From assembly GCF_019399235.1 (NCBI RefSeq), contig NZ_JAELVH010000024.1, forward strand, positions 1 to 46,134: 46,134 nucleotides of DNA, read 5' to 3'. This stretch comes from Streptomyces poriferorum. GTDB lineage: Bacteria; Actinomycetota; Actinomycetes; Streptomycetales; Streptomycetaceae. This document shows positions 17,644 through 25,690 of the stretch, in pieces (positions within the stretch are counted from its first letter, which is position 1; the number at the start of each line of letters is the position of its first letter). The position numbers and the translations under genes are program-made. The notes below the pieces were generated by a model. It was not told where the DNA came from and did no database searches. It saw nothing but the letters and a program-made list of their open reading frames with translations.

Positions 17644-17847
17644 ATGAAGAAGCTCTGCGAGACGGTCGGCTTCCTGGTCTTCGTCCAGGGTGCGGCCGGG
17701 CTGCTCCACGAATGGTTCGACTGGTTCAGGTTCTTCAGCGTGGTGCGGCGGGTGCCGTTCATCGGTGACCACTCGTTGTTCGTCTGCATCGTGCTGGTGG
17801 TGACGGGGGTCGCCATCATGATCGCGTCGGACTCGGTCAAGGAGTGA
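17644..17847 (+). CDS. Small hydrophobic protein, unknown function
   Basis: A 67-residue protein with two hydrophobic stretches (about residues 7-20 and 45-60, the latter CIVLVVTGVAIMIAS) separated by an aromatic, amphipathic section (HEWFDWFRFFSVVRR). It is probably a two-helix membrane peptide. The ATG follows a weak GCTCGTTCCC region without a clear ribosome site. The last 11 bases overlap the convergent DMT transporter gene. The initial MKKLCETVGFLVFVQGAAGL is clean protein-like sequence with good codon bias, so I consider it real. No family is recognised. Confidence 0.6.
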   Translation: MKKLCETVGFLVFVQGAAGLLHEWFDWFRFFSVVRRVPFIGDHSLFVCIVLVVTGVAIMIASDSVKE

Positions 17848-18760
17848 CCGGGTCCGCACTGCGGCGCCCCCACGCCGTTCCGGCCAGCACGAGCACCGCG
17901 CCGGCGATCCCGGGGACGCCGAGGCGTTCGCCGCCGATCGCGATGCCGACGGCGGCGGCCCAGAGCGGTTCCGTACCGAGCAGCAGGCTGACCCGGGACG
18001 GCGAGGTGCGGCGTACGGACCACATCTGCACGAAGAACGCGAAGAGCGTGCAGAAGACCGACAGGAACAGCAGCCCGCCCCATTCCCGGGCGCCGAACCC
18101 GGCCGCGACCGACCACGGCGACTCCCCCGTGCCGGGGGCCGCGGCCAGCAGGGCGAAGACGGCGACCGCGCTGCCGAGCTGGACCGTCGTGAGGGACAGC
18201 GAGTCCGCCGACCGGACGGACCTGATGCGCGCCATCAGGAGCACGTGGAGGCTACGGGCGAGCGCGGCGACGAGCATCAGCAGGTCGCCCGCCGAGGGGC
18301 TGGTGAAGCCGCCGCCCTGGGTCAGGAGGACCACTCCGGCGACGGAGAGCCCGGCGGCCGAGAGAAAGGCCCCGGTCGGCCGGGTCCGTGTCACGGCGGC
18401 CTCGGCGAGCGGGGTGAAGATCATGGTGAGGCTGATGATGAGCCCGGCGTTGGTCGCCGAGGTGTGCACGATGCCGTACGTCTCCACCAGGAAGATCCCG
18501 CTGAGCACGAGGCCCAGCAGCCCCGCGCCCCGCCACTGGGCGGCGGTCAGCGCCCGCAGCCGGGACCATCCGGCGATCACCAGGACGGGCAGCACGACGG
18601 CGAACCGCAGCACGAGGACGGCGATGACGGTCTGCGTCGTGGTGATGCCCTTGGCTGCCAGATAGCTGGAGCCCCACACCACGGCGACGAGCAGGACGGG
18701 CAGATCGGTCAGCCACGCACGGCGCGGCGGGGCGAGGACGGGCACGGCGACGGAGGACAC
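17837..18760 (-). CDS. EamA/DMT-family transporter
   Basis: A 307-residue member of the drug/metabolite transporter superfamily with two EamA repeats and about ten membrane helices. The first repeat begins VLLVAVVWGSSYLAAKGIT and includes FLVETYGIVHTSATNAGLI; the second ends with a positively charged tail. Members export amino acids, metabolites or drugs. I chose GTG at 18760, which has AGGAG six bases ahead; a GTG seven codons upstream (18781) has no ribosome site. It overlaps the small convergent gene at its 3' end. Substrate unknown. Confidence 0.88.
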   Translation of the reverse strand: MSSVAVPVLAPPRRAWLTDLPVLLVAVVWGSSYLAAKGITTTQTVIAVLVLRFAVVLPVLVIAGWSRLRALTAAQWRGAGLLGLVLSGIFLVETYGIVHTSATNAGLIISLTMIFTPLAEAAVTRTRPTGAFLSAAGLSVAGVVLLTQGGGFTSPSAGDLLMLVAALARSLHVLLMARIRSVRSADSLSLTTVQLGSAVAVFALLAAAPGTGESPWSVAAGFGAREWGGLLFLSVFCTLFAFFVQMWSVRRTSPSRVSLLLGTEPLWAAAVGIAIGGERLGVPGIAGAVLVLAGTAWGRRSADPVTP

Positions 18761-18876
18761 CCGGATCTCCTGGTTCTCCACAGGGCAGATGTGGAGACCT
18801 CACTGGCTCGCACGCGGAACGATCACGCTACCCGGCGCCCTCCCGCGATGGCGAGCCCTGTGACCGGTCCGGTCGC

Positions 18877-19500
18877 TCAGGTGCCGTCCGGGACCGAGCC
18901 GAAACCGGCCCGCCCCGCGGGCCGGTAGGTCTGGATCGTGATGCCGTTGGGCGTCGTCCGGGAGCCGGTCAGCCCGAAGGCCGTCGGCAGCCCGCCGTCC
19001 GGGAACAGCCGCCGCCCACGGCCGAGCACGACCGGGAACACCAGCAGGTTGTACGCGTCGATCAGGTCGTGCGCCATCAGGGACCGGGCGAGCAGGCCGC
19101 TGCCGTGGATCTGCAGTTCGCCGCCTTGCGTGCGGTCCTTGATCCGGGCGACCTCCTCGGCGACACCCGAGGAGATCACCGTGCTGTTCTCCCAGTCCGC
19201 CTTCTCCAGCGTGGTCGAGACGACGTACTTGGGCAGGGCGTTGAGGCGGGAGGCGATCGGGTCGCCGGGGTCGGTGACGCCCGGCCAGTACGCCGCGAAG
19301 ATGTCGTACGTGTGCCGGCCCAGCACGAACGCCGCCGCACGGTCGAACACCTCGGTCATGAACCGTCCCATGCCCTCGTCCAGGAACGGCGCGACCCAGC
19401 CGCCGTACTCGAATCCGTCGCTCGTGTCCTCCTCGGGGCCGCCGGGCGCCTGCATGACGCCGTCGAGGGTCACGAAGGTGGTCAACGTCAGCTGTGCCAT
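18877..19500 (-). CDS. Dihydrofolate reductase-like (RibD C-terminal domain) protein
   Basis: A 207-residue protein of the DHFR-like / RibD C-terminal family, common in actinomycetes as a stand-alone NADPH-dependent reductase of uncertain substrate. Visible are the opening TTFVTLDGVMQAPGGPEED, a DVFDRA-like segment (VFDRAAAFVLGRHTYDIF), LQIHGSGLLARSLM and LVFPVVLGRGRRLFPDG. The ATG at 19500 has a strong GAAGGAG site. It is divergently transcribed from a short-chain dehydrogenase. It is unlikely to be the housekeeping folA, which lacks this C-terminal pattern. Confidence 0.88.
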   Translation of the reverse strand: MAQLTLTTFVTLDGVMQAPGGPEEDTSDGFEYGGWVAPFLDEGMGRFMTEVFDRAAAFVLGRHTYDIFAAYWPGVTDPGDPIASRLNALPKYVVSTTLEKADWENSTVISSGVAEEVARIKDRTQGGELQIHGSGLLARSLMAHDLIDAYNLLVFPVVLGRGRRLFPDGGLPTAFGLTGSRTTPNGITIQTYRPAGRAGFGSVPDGT

Positions 19501-19647
19501 GGTCCTGCTCCTTCGGGAACGTCCGCCGATCGCGCTTCCACCTGTTCCGACCCCGCCGGCGGCCGGAACTCATCGGCGGCGGGCCGCCGCCGTACCGGAG
19601 TGGGCGTCCGTTTCCCGCCGGTGTCCGGAGCGCGAAAAGACTTTGCT

Positions 19648-19683
19648 GGTTCCTGTCAGCACGACCGGCGAGGAACAGGAACC
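19648..19683. promoter_or_regulatory. Inverted repeat spanning the SDR ribosome-binding site
   Basis: GGTTCCTGT (19648-19656) is perfectly complementary to ACAGGAACC (19675-19683), separated by 18 bases. The right arm includes the purine-rich sequence just ahead of the ATG at 19687, so an RNA hairpin would hide the ribosome site. As DNA it could equally be an operator for a TetR- or MarR-type regulator. No regulator gene is adjacent. The remaining gap (19501-19647) shows nothing else recognisable. Confidence 0.5.
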
Positions 19684-19686
19684 CTC

Positions 19687-20433
19687 ATGAACAGCAACGT
19701 CAGCACGAACCGCACCGCGCTCGTCACCGGTGGCAGCCGCGGCATCGGCGCCGCGACCGCCCTGCGGCTCGCCCAGGACGGCGCCGATGTGGCACTGACC
19801 TACGTACAGGACGAAGAGGCCGCCCACGAGGTCGTACGGAAGATCGAGGCGGTAGGCCGTCGCGCCGTCGCCCTGCGTGCGGACTCGGCGGACCCGGAGG
19901 CCGTCCCCGGGGCGGTGCACCGGGCTGCGGAGACCTTCGGGCGGCTCGATGTCCTCGTCAACAACGCGGGCATCGGCGTCCTCGGCCCGATCGGCACCAT
20001 CACCGACGCCGATGTCGACCGGGTTCTCGCGGTCAACGTCCGGGCGGTCTTCCTGGCCTGCCGGGCGGCGGCCGGTGTCCTGGAGCAGGGCGGCCGCATC
20101 ATCTCGGTCGGCACGGCCCTGAGCCGGTACGCGGGCGGCCCCGGCGGCACGCTTTACGCGATGAGCAAGTCGGCACTGTCCGGGCTCACCAAGCCGCTCG
20201 CCCGCGAGCTCGGTCCGCGCGGCATCACGGTCAACCTGGTCCAGGCCGGCGCGGTCGACACCGACATGAACCCCGCCGACGGACCGTTCGCCGCCGGGCA
20301 GCGGGCCGCCAACGCACTGGACCGGTTCGGGACGACCGGTGAAGTGGCCGCGATGATCGCCTACTTGGCCAGTGACGAGGCGGCGTACATCACCGGTGCG
20401 GAAATGGTCGTGGACGGTGGCCACGCGGCCTGA
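19687..20433 (+). CDS. Short-chain dehydrogenase/reductase
   Basis: A 248-residue classical SDR. The cofactor motif TGGSRGIG is at residues 14-21, NNAG at 92-95, and the catalytic Ser140, Tyr157 and Lys161 are in IISVGTALS and YAMSK. The C-terminus (AAYITGAEMVVDGGHAA) is typical of FabG-like reductases. Arg/Ser after the glycine motif and the absence of an acidic residue at the usual position leave NADPH preference likely. It acts on a carbonyl or alcohol of unknown identity. The start ATG follows CAGGAACC within an inverted repeat. The next gene is 44 bases downstream. Confidence 0.92.
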   Translation: MNSNVSTNRTALVTGGSRGIGAATALRLAQDGADVALTYVQDEEAAHEVVRKIEAVGRRAVALRADSADPEAVPGAVHRAAETFGRLDVLVNNAGIGVLGPIGTITDADVDRVLAVNVRAVFLACRAAAGVLEQGGRIISVGTALSRYAGGPGGTLYAMSKSALSGLTKPLARELGPRGITVNLVQAGAVDTDMNPADGPFAAGQRAANALDRFGTTGEVAAMIAYLASDEAAYITGAEMVVDGGHAA

Positions 20434-20477
20434 GCGTGGCAGGCTGAGGTCAGCGACCCCGCCCCGAGGAGGCCCTT

Positions 20478-20714
20478 GTGACCGTGCCGGGTGAGAAGGA
20501 CGACCGTCCGCTGTACGAGCGGTTCGGATTCCGTATCGCCCGGCGCGGTTACGACCGCGCCCAGGTCGAGGCCTACATCACGCGCCTCCTCGCCGGCGCC
20601 CCGCCGGCCGGGGCTGCGGGGTTCGAACTGGTACGGCGCGGCTACGAGCGCGGCCGGGTCGACGAGGTCATCGCCAGGCTGCACCGCGAGGCGGGGCCGG
20701 GCGGACGGTCCTAG
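20478..20714 (+). CDS. Mini DivIVA-domain-like protein with two motif copies
   Basis: A 78-residue protein starting at GTG 20478 after GAGGAGG. It contains two copies of the short motif found at the start of DivIVA-family proteins: FGFRIARRGYDRAQVEAYI (residues about 17-35) and FELVRRGYERGRVDEVIARL (about 50-69). The long coiled coil that normally follows in DivIVA/Wag31 proteins is missing. The DivIVA N-terminal motif binds membranes in characterised proteins, so a small membrane-curvature or polar-growth adaptor is conceivable. It lies between an SDR and an aldo/keto reductase, 40 bases from each, and may be part of their transcript. Confidence 0.75.
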   Translation: MTVPGEKDDRPLYERFGFRIARRGYDRAQVEAYITRLLAGAPPAGAAGFELVRRGYERGRVDEVIARLHREAGPGGRS

Positions 20715-20754
20715 GCTGGCCGGGCAGTGATCCGTACGGACGGAAGGGACGACC

Positions 20755-21585
20755 ATGCCCGCGACCCCGGCGCACACCCTCAACGACGGCCGCTCGATCC
20801 CCGCGGTCGGACTCGGCACCTGGCCCCTGGACGACGACGACGCCGAGAAGGCGGTCGCCGGAGCGCTGGAGCGTGGCTACCGGCTCGTCGACACCGCGCT
20901 GAACTACGGCAACGAGACCGGTACGGGGCGCGGCATCGCCCGTAGCGGCGTACCGCGCGAGGATGTCTTCGTCACCACCAAGGTGCCGGGCCGGCACCAC
21001 GGGTACGAGAAGACGCTCGCCTCGTTCGAGGAGTCGCGCCGCAACCTCGGCCTGGACCATGTGGACCTGTATCTCATCCACTGGCCGCTGCCCCGTGTCG
21101 ATCTGTACGTCGACACGTGGCGGGCGCTGATCCGGCTGCGCGAGGACGGGCTCGTGCGGTCGATCGGGGTCTCCAACTTCACCGCCGACCAGCTGGCGCG
21201 GCTGGAGGAGGAGACGGGCGTGCTGCCCGCCGTCAACCAGGTCGAGATGCATCCGCGGCTGCCGCAGGAGGAGCTGCGGGCGGTGCACGCCGCCAAGGGC
21301 ATCGTCACGGAGAGCTGGAGCCCGCTGGGGCGCGGCCGCGATCTGACGGCCGACCCGGCGGTCGTCGCCGCTGCCGGGGCGCACGGTGTGACGCCCGGCC
21401 AGGTCGTGCTGCGCTGGCACACCCAGCTGGGCGCCGTCCCGATCCCGAAGTCGGCCGATCCGGGCCGGCAGCGGGAAAACCTCGATCTGTTCGGGTTCGA
21501 ACTGACGCCGGATGAGCTGGCGCGTATCGCGGCCGGCCCGCAGGAACGGTTCGGCGGGGACCCCGAGGTGCACGAGGAGTTCTGA
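20755..21585 (+). CDS. Aldo/keto reductase
   Basis: A 276-residue aldo/keto reductase, the second in the window and of the same 2,5-diketo-gluconate reductase type. Catalytic residues are Asp46 and Tyr51 in LVDTALNYGNE, Lys76 in TTKVPG and His109 in LYLIHWPLP. The cofactor loop IPKSADPGRQRENL is present, and the ending GDPEVHEEF is typical of Streptomyces orthologues. The ATG at 20755 follows GGAAGGGACGACC. It may be co-transcribed with the DivIVA-like gene. It is not the same as the reductase at the window start, having clearly different loops. Substrate unknown. Confidence 0.93.
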   Translation: MPATPAHTLNDGRSIPAVGLGTWPLDDDDAEKAVAGALERGYRLVDTALNYGNETGTGRGIARSGVPREDVFVTTKVPGRHHGYEKTLASFEESRRNLGLDHVDLYLIHWPLPRVDLYVDTWRALIRLREDGLVRSIGVSNFTADQLARLEEETGVLPAVNQVEMHPRLPQEELRAVHAAKGIVTESWSPLGRGRDLTADPAVVAAAGAHGVTPGQVVLRWHTQLGAVPIPKSADPGRQRENLDLFGFELTPDELARIAAGPQERFGGDPEVHEEF

Positions 21586-21612
21586 GCCGCTGCGGCGCGC
21601 CGTCCGTTCGCC

Positions 21613-21939
21613 CTACGACCGCGGCTGCACCTCGGCCATGCGGGACCAGCCCTCGCCCGGCACCTCGACGTTGATGATCTCGGGCACCTCCGCCACCAGG
21701 TCCGCCATCGTGTCCATCGCCGCGGCGAAGTGCGCCGACCGCACGTGGGCCGCACCGGCTTCCGGGGACGCGAACGCCTCCAGCAGCACGAACTGGTCCG
21801 GGTTCTCGACGCTGTAGGACCAGTCGAAGAACACGTTGCCGGGCTCCTGCCGGGTGGCGAGGGTGAAGTCCTCGACGGCCGGCAGCCAGTTGTCGCGTTC
21901 GGCGGTGCGCACGGTGAACCTGACGGCGATGAAGATCAT
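21613..21939 (-). CDS. ABM-domain protein (putative quinol monooxygenase)
   Basis: A 108-residue protein with the ferredoxin-like antibiotic biosynthesis monooxygenase (ABM) fold, related to YgiN-type quinol monooxygenases that act as dimers without cofactor. Family features are the opening MIFIAVRFTVR, the FFDWSYSVENPDQFVLLEAF segment and the histidine-containing AAHVRSAHFAAAM. A clean ATG at 21939 follows CAGGAGTCGCC. It is a single gene converging on the aldo/keto reductase. The family also contains heme-degrading and merely structural members, so the reaction is uncertain. Confidence 0.85.
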   Translation of the reverse strand: MIFIAVRFTVRTAERDNWLPAVEDFTLATRQEPGNVFFDWSYSVENPDQFVLLEAFASPEAGAAHVRSAHFAAAMDTMADLVAEVPEIINVEVPGEGWSRMAEVQPRS

Positions 21940-22030
21940 GGCGACTCCTGTGGGGATGTGCGGGAACCAGGGCAGGGTCCCGCATCCCTACGGTATCGCC
22001 CCAATACGGACAGCCCTCGGCTGGGCCGGT

Positions 22031-23146
22031 TCAGCCGCCCAGTTCGACGTGGCGGGCCGTCAGCCGTGCGGCGCCCGGTCCGGTCAGCGAGCCGAAGAGG
22101 CGCAGCCGCGAGATGCCGCCGTCGGGGTAGATGTCGATGCGGACCTCGGCGGCCCGTACGGCCTCCGGCAGGACGAAGCGGTGGTTGGTGTCGGGCTGCA
22201 GCCGGGTCCTGGGCAGCACCTCGGTCCAGTCGTCACTGCCCGTGTCCCGGGCCGAGAGGCTCGCCCAGCCGGCCGAGTTGCCCTTCAGGTACGCGGTGTC
22301 GATCTCGACGACACGGATCTCCGCCTCCTCGACGAGGTGGTAGTGGATCCAGTCGTTGCCCCGGTCGCGCCGGCGCCGGGTCTCCCAGCCGTCGTCCATC
22401 TTGCGGGAGCGGCCGGGCTGGATGGTGTTCGTCGCCGGGGAGTAGAAACGGTCGGACGCGTCCTCGACCCGGCCGCCGTTCTCCAGCGCGACGAGGTCGA
22501 AGGTGCCGAGCGCCGTCAGCCAGGCCGGGTCCGGGGCGACTTCGCCGTACACCCGGAGCCTGGCTATGCCCCCGTCGGGGTGCTGGCCGACCCGCAGGTG
22601 GGTGAAACGCTGCGCCGCGTCGACGGCGAAGCCGTTGGCCGCGTGGCCGCCGACTGCCGTACGGGGGACGAGCGTCGTCCACTTCACGTCCGGGGCGAGG
22701 AGGTCCTCGGGGGACGGCGAGCCCGGCAGCGAGACGCCTTCGACGGAGACCGCCTGCGGGTAGTTGCCGCGGAAGTGGGCGGTGTCGACGACGATGCCGC
22801 GCACGACGCCGGGCGCGCCGAGGCGGACCAGTGCCCAGTCGTGGTCCTCGGCCGCGGGGTGCGGCTGTGCGGCGCTCACGCCACGGCGGCGGCGGGTCTC
22901 CCAGCCGTCCATGATCTTGCCCTTGTGCCCGAAGTGCTCGGGATCGAAGTGGGCGGGCTCCGGCTTCAGCAGGTTCTCGCGTTCCGCGAAGAACTCGTCG
23001 TTGGCGGCGATCACGCCCGCGCCGAGCCGCCGGTCGGCGAGGTCGACGAGGTGGGTGAAGGGGAGGTCCGCGGTGCGGTAGTCGGCGTACGGGTCGCCGC
23101 CGCCGTAGGGGTTCGCGTCGCCGGTGAAGTGCGTGGTCGCCGTCAT
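22031..23146 (-). CDS. alc: Allantoicase
   Basis: A 371-residue allantoicase (allantoate amidinohydrolase) that hydrolyses allantoate to ureidoglycolate and urea. Two homologous jelly-roll repeats are apparent: each has a KIMDGWETRRRR / RKMDDGWETRRRR-type motif followed by DWALVRLG or DWIHYHL, and a closing PDGGIARLRVYG or PDGGISRLRLFG. The repeated motifs are diagnostic for the family. The gene starts 2 bases after the allantoinase stop, so the order allantoinase-allantoicase follows the pathway. Length is normal. Product ureidoglycolate leads to glyoxylate, for which malate synthase is encoded further on in the window. Confidence 0.95.
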   Translation of the reverse strand: MTATTHFTGDANPYGGGDPYADYRTADLPFTHLVDLADRRLGAGVIAANDEFFAERENLLKPEPAHFDPEHFGHKGKIMDGWETRRRRGVSAAQPHPAAEDHDWALVRLGAPGVVRGIVVDTAHFRGNYPQAVSVEGVSLPGSPSPEDLLAPDVKWTTLVPRTAVGGHAANGFAVDAAQRFTHLRVGQHPDGGIARLRVYGEVAPDPAWLTALGTFDLVALENGGRVEDASDRFYSPATNTIQPGRSRKMDDGWETRRRRDRGNDWIHYHLVEEAEIRVVEIDTAYLKGNSAGWASLSARDTGSDDWTEVLPRTRLQPDTNHRFVLPEAVRAAEVRIDIYPDGGISRLRLFGSLTGPGAARLTARHVELGG

Positions 23147-23148
23147 GG

Positions 23149-24492
23149 TCAGTGGTTCCTTGTCTGGAGGCGGCCGGTGGGATCTGCGAGGGTGCCTTCG
23201 GTGGCGATGCGTACGCCGCGCAGCCAGGTCGAGCGCACGACGCCGTGCAGGGTCCGGCCGGCGTAGGCGGTGACCTGGTTGCGGTGGAAAAGCTCGGCCG
23301 GGTCGACGGTGAAGGTGGCGTCGGGCGCGAGGACCGCGAAGTCGGCGTCGCGGCCGGCCTCGATCGCGCCCTTGGCGGTCAGTCCGGCCAGTTCGGCGGG
23401 GGCGGCCGACATCCAGCGGGCGACGTCGTCAAGGGAGTGGCCGCGCCTGCGGGCCTCGGTCCAGATGGCGGGCAGGCCGAGCTGGAGGGAGGAGATGCCG
23501 CCCCAGGCGGAGGCGAAGTCCGGCGTCTTGAGGTCCGTGGTGCAGGGCGAGTGGTCGGAGACGATGCAGTCGATGGTGCCGTCGGCGAGTCCCTGCCACA
23601 GCGCGTCCTGGTTGGCGGCCTCGCGGATGGGCGGGCAGCACTTGAACTCGGTTGCGCCGTCCGGGACTTCCTCGGCGGTGAGGGTGAGGAAGTGCGGGCA
23701 GGACTCGACGGTGACGCGGACGCCCTCGCGCTTGGCGGCGGCGATCAGCGGCAGGGCGTCGCTGGAGGACAGGTGCAGGACGTGGACGCGTGCGTTCAGC
23801 CGTTTCGCGTGGGCGATGAGCCCTTCGATCGCGGTGTTCTCGGCGTCGCGGGGCCGGGAGGCGAGGAAGTCGGCGTAGGCGGGGCCGCCCTGCTGCGGCG
23901 CGGACGCCAGGTGGTGCGGGTCCTCGGCGTGCACGATCAGGAGGCCGCCGAAGCCCGCGATCTCGGCCATCGACCGGGCCAGCTGCTCCTGGTCCAGTTC
24001 GGGGAACTCCTCGACGCCGGAGGGCGAGAGGAAGCACTTGAAGCCGAAGACCCCGGCCTCGTACAGCGGGCGCAGGTCCTTGACGTTGGAGGGGATGGCG
24101 CCGCCCCAGAATCCGGTGTCGACGTGCACCTTGGGGGCCGCCACCTGCTGCTTGACGCGCAGGTGCTCGACGGTGGTGGTCGGCGGGAGGGAGTTGAGCG
24201 GCATGTCGAGCAGCGTCGTGATCCCGCCGGCCGCGGCGGCTCGGGTGGCGGTGTAGAACCCTTCCCACTCGGTGCGGCCGGGGTCGTTCACGTGGACGTG
24301 CGTGTCCACGAGTCCGGGCAGCAGGACGTCGTCGCCGAAGTCCTCCACCCGGGCCCCCTCCGGCACCTCGGTGTCGTACGGCAGGACGGCGTCGATCGTC
24401 CCGCCCGCGACATGGACCGCGGCGGGCCGGGTGCCCCCGGGGGTGACGACGCGCGTCGAGCGCAGAACCAGCTTCACGTCCGTACCGGACAC
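23149..24492 (-). CDS. allB: Allantoinase
   Basis: A 447-residue zinc amidohydrolase that opens the allantoin ring to allantoate. The metal ligands His65 and His67 are in VDTHVHVND, the lysine to be carboxylated is Lys152 in FGFKCFLSP, further ligands are in [10 protein letters not shown], and the catalytic Asp is in VSDHSPCT. The SDHSPC sequence is typical of allantoinases, not dihydropyrimidinases. I chose GTG at 24492 because GGGGAG lies six bases upstream; ATG at 24510 lacks a site and lies against the operator. It is the first gene of the allB-alc operon and is divergent from the IclR regulator. Confidence 0.95.
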   Translation of the reverse strand: MSGTDVKLVLRSTRVVTPGGTRPAAVHVAGGTIDAVLPYDTEVPEGARVEDFGDDVLLPGLVDTHVHVNDPGRTEWEGFYTATRAAAAGGITTLLDMPLNSLPPTTTVEHLRVKQQVAAPKVHVDTGFWGGAIPSNVKDLRPLYEAGVFGFKCFLSPSGVEEFPELDQEQLARSMAEIAGFGGLLIVHAEDPHHLASAPQQGGPAYADFLASRPRDAENTAIEGLIAHAKRLNARVHVLHLSSSDALPLIAAAKREGVRVTVESCPHFLTLTAEEVPDGATEFKCCPPIREAANQDALWQGLADGTIDCIVSDHSPCTTDLKTPDFASAWGGISSLQLGLPAIWTEARRRGHSLDDVARWMSAAPAELAGLTAKGAIEAGRDADFAVLAPDATFTVDPAELFHRNQVTAYAGRTLHGVVRSTWLRGVRIATEGTLADPTGRLQTRNH

Positions 24493-24513
24493 CCGTGCTC
24501 CCCACTTCATGAA

Positions 24514-24530
24514 TTCAACGAACTGTTGAA
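24514..24530. promoter_or_regulatory. AllR-type operator at the allantoinase promoter
   Basis: TTCAACGAACTGTTGAA is an inverted repeat with perfect 6-base arms and a 5-base spacer. It overlaps the probable transcription start of allB and lies 22 bases ahead of the chosen GTG. A similar 17-mer recurs at the malate synthase promoter. The divergent IclR gene is the obvious candidate regulator. Confidence 0.65.
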
Positions 24531-24532
24531 GG

Positions 24533-24561
24533 AGTCTTCACTCGGGAATGCGACCCGTCAA
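24533..24561 (-). promoter_or_regulatory. Candidate allB promoter
   Basis: On the minus strand TTGACG (24556-24561) makes a good -35. A weak -10 (GAAGAC or AAGACT) falls 17-18 bases on, near 24533-24539. The start would fall within the inverted repeat at 24514-24530, so a bound repressor would block initiation. Confidence 0.35.
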
Positions 24562-24610
24562 GACCCCATCCTCCCCTCGGACCGCCCAGCGGACCACGCG
24601 CGGCGCCGAC

Positions 24611-24665
24611 TGGAGATTTCCACAAAGTAAAAGTAATATTTCGTAGTGCGGAATGTAGAATGGGC
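24611..24665. promoter_or_regulatory. AT-rich segment upstream of the IclR gene
   Basis: This is the most AT-rich part of the 326-bp allB-iclR gap. TGGAGATTTCCA (24611-24622) is a near-palindrome of the TGGAAA-TTTCCA kind known for several IclR-family proteins, followed by TAATATT. It may contain the regulator's promoter and an autoregulatory site. The rest of the gap to 24818 shows no gene. Confidence 0.35.
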
Positions 24666-24818
24666 CATACGTGGCACCGCGCGGACCGTCGGACCGGCCC
24701 CGGACACCGGGACAAACGAGCCCTGACCGGCCAGGACGGTGCCCCTGCGACAGTGGGCCGATCGGGAAGCGCCCGGTAGGCTGCTGCCTTGCTCTTCCGC
24801 TTCGAAAGGACCGTTGAC

Positions 24819-25619
24819 GTGCCGCCGTCCCACGCCAGCACTTCCGACTCCAAGTCCGCCGGTTCCAGCGGTGGTGTGCAGTCCCTTGAGCGCGCCTTCG
24901 ATCTGCTGGAGCGGATGGCCGACGCGGGGGGCGAGGTCGGCCTGAGCGAACTGTCCGCGAGCAGCGGACTTCCGCTGCCCACCATTCACCGGCTGATGCG
25001 CACGCTCGTGGTGTGCGGCTACGTACGCCAGCAGCCCAACCGGCGCTATGCGCTCGGCCCGCGGCTGATCCGGCTCGGCGAGTCCGCCGCGCGGCTGCTC
25101 GGCACCTGGGCCCGTCCGTATCTGGCCCGGCTGGTCGAGGAGACCGGCGAGACGGCCAACATGGCACTGCTCGACGGCGACGAGATCGTGTACGTGGCGC
25201 AGGTGCCGTCCAAACACTCGATGCGCATGTTCACCGAGGTGGGCCGCCGGGTGCTGCCGCACTCCACCGGAGTGGGCAAGGCGCTGCTGGCGCACACCCC
25301 GCCGGACGAGGTGCGGGCCCTGCTCGCGCGGACCGGGATGCCGGCCGCCACCGAGAAGACGATCACCACCCCGGACGGCTTCCTGGACGCCCTGGAGCAG
25401 GTCCGCCGGGTGGGCTACGCGGTGGACGACAACGAGCAGGAGATAGGGGTCCGCTGCCTTGCGGTCCCGGTCCCCAACTCCCCCACCTCCGCGGCGATCT
25501 CGATCTCCGGGCCGGCGGGCCGGGTGACCGAGGCGGCGACCGAGCGCATCGTGCCGATCCTCCAGCAGGCCGCCAAGGAGCTGTCCGAGGCGCTGGCCAG
25601 CAGCGGGTCGGCCGGCTGA
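24819..25619 (+). CDS. allR: IclR-family regulator of allantoin genes
   Basis: A 266-residue IclR-type regulator: N-terminal winged helix (VQSLERAFDLLERMAD, LPLPTIHRLMRTLVVCGYV) and C-terminal effector domain (GETANMALLDGDEIVYVAQV, VGRRVLPHSTGVGKALLA, IGVRCLAVPVPN). AllR proteins repress allantoin catabolism until an intermediate such as allantoate or glyoxylate binds. The gene is divergent from allB-alc and next to a matching operator. I chose GTG at 24819 after GAAAGGA; the frame extends ten codons upstream without a site. It ends at a perfect hairpin terminator. The symbol is assigned from context. Confidence 0.85.
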   Translation: MPPSHASTSDSKSAGSSGGVQSLERAFDLLERMADAGGEVGLSELSASSGLPLPTIHRLMRTLVVCGYVRQQPNRRYALGPRLIRLGESAARLLGTWARPYLARLVEETGETANMALLDGDEIVYVAQVPSKHSMRMFTEVGRRVLPHSTGVGKALLAHTPPDEVRALLARTGMPAATEKTITTPDGFLDALEQVRRVGYAVDDNEQEIGVRCLAVPVPNSPTSAAISISGPAGRVTEAATERIVPILQQAAKELSEALASSGSAG

Positions 25620-25629
25620 GACGCGAGCG

Positions 25630-25667
25630 AAGGGGTGGCCGGAGCCCTCGGGCTCCGGCCACCCCTT
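25630..25667. terminator. Perfect bidirectional hairpin between allR and the ABC exporter
   Basis: AAGGGGTGGCCGGAGCCC (25630-25647) is followed by its exact complement (25650-25667) with two bases between, so an effective stem of about 17 pairs with a four-base loop forms. It lies 10 bases after the allR stop and 24 bases before the stop of the convergent ATPase gene, and so serves both transcripts. Confidence 0.85.
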
Positions 25668-25690
25668 CGTCGTATCCGCCCCCAGCGCAC

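Noticed and set aside
22031..24510. Continuous plus-strand frames over the allantoin genes
   Set aside because: Shadows of allantoicase and allantoinase, with no ribosome sites and no recognisable domains.
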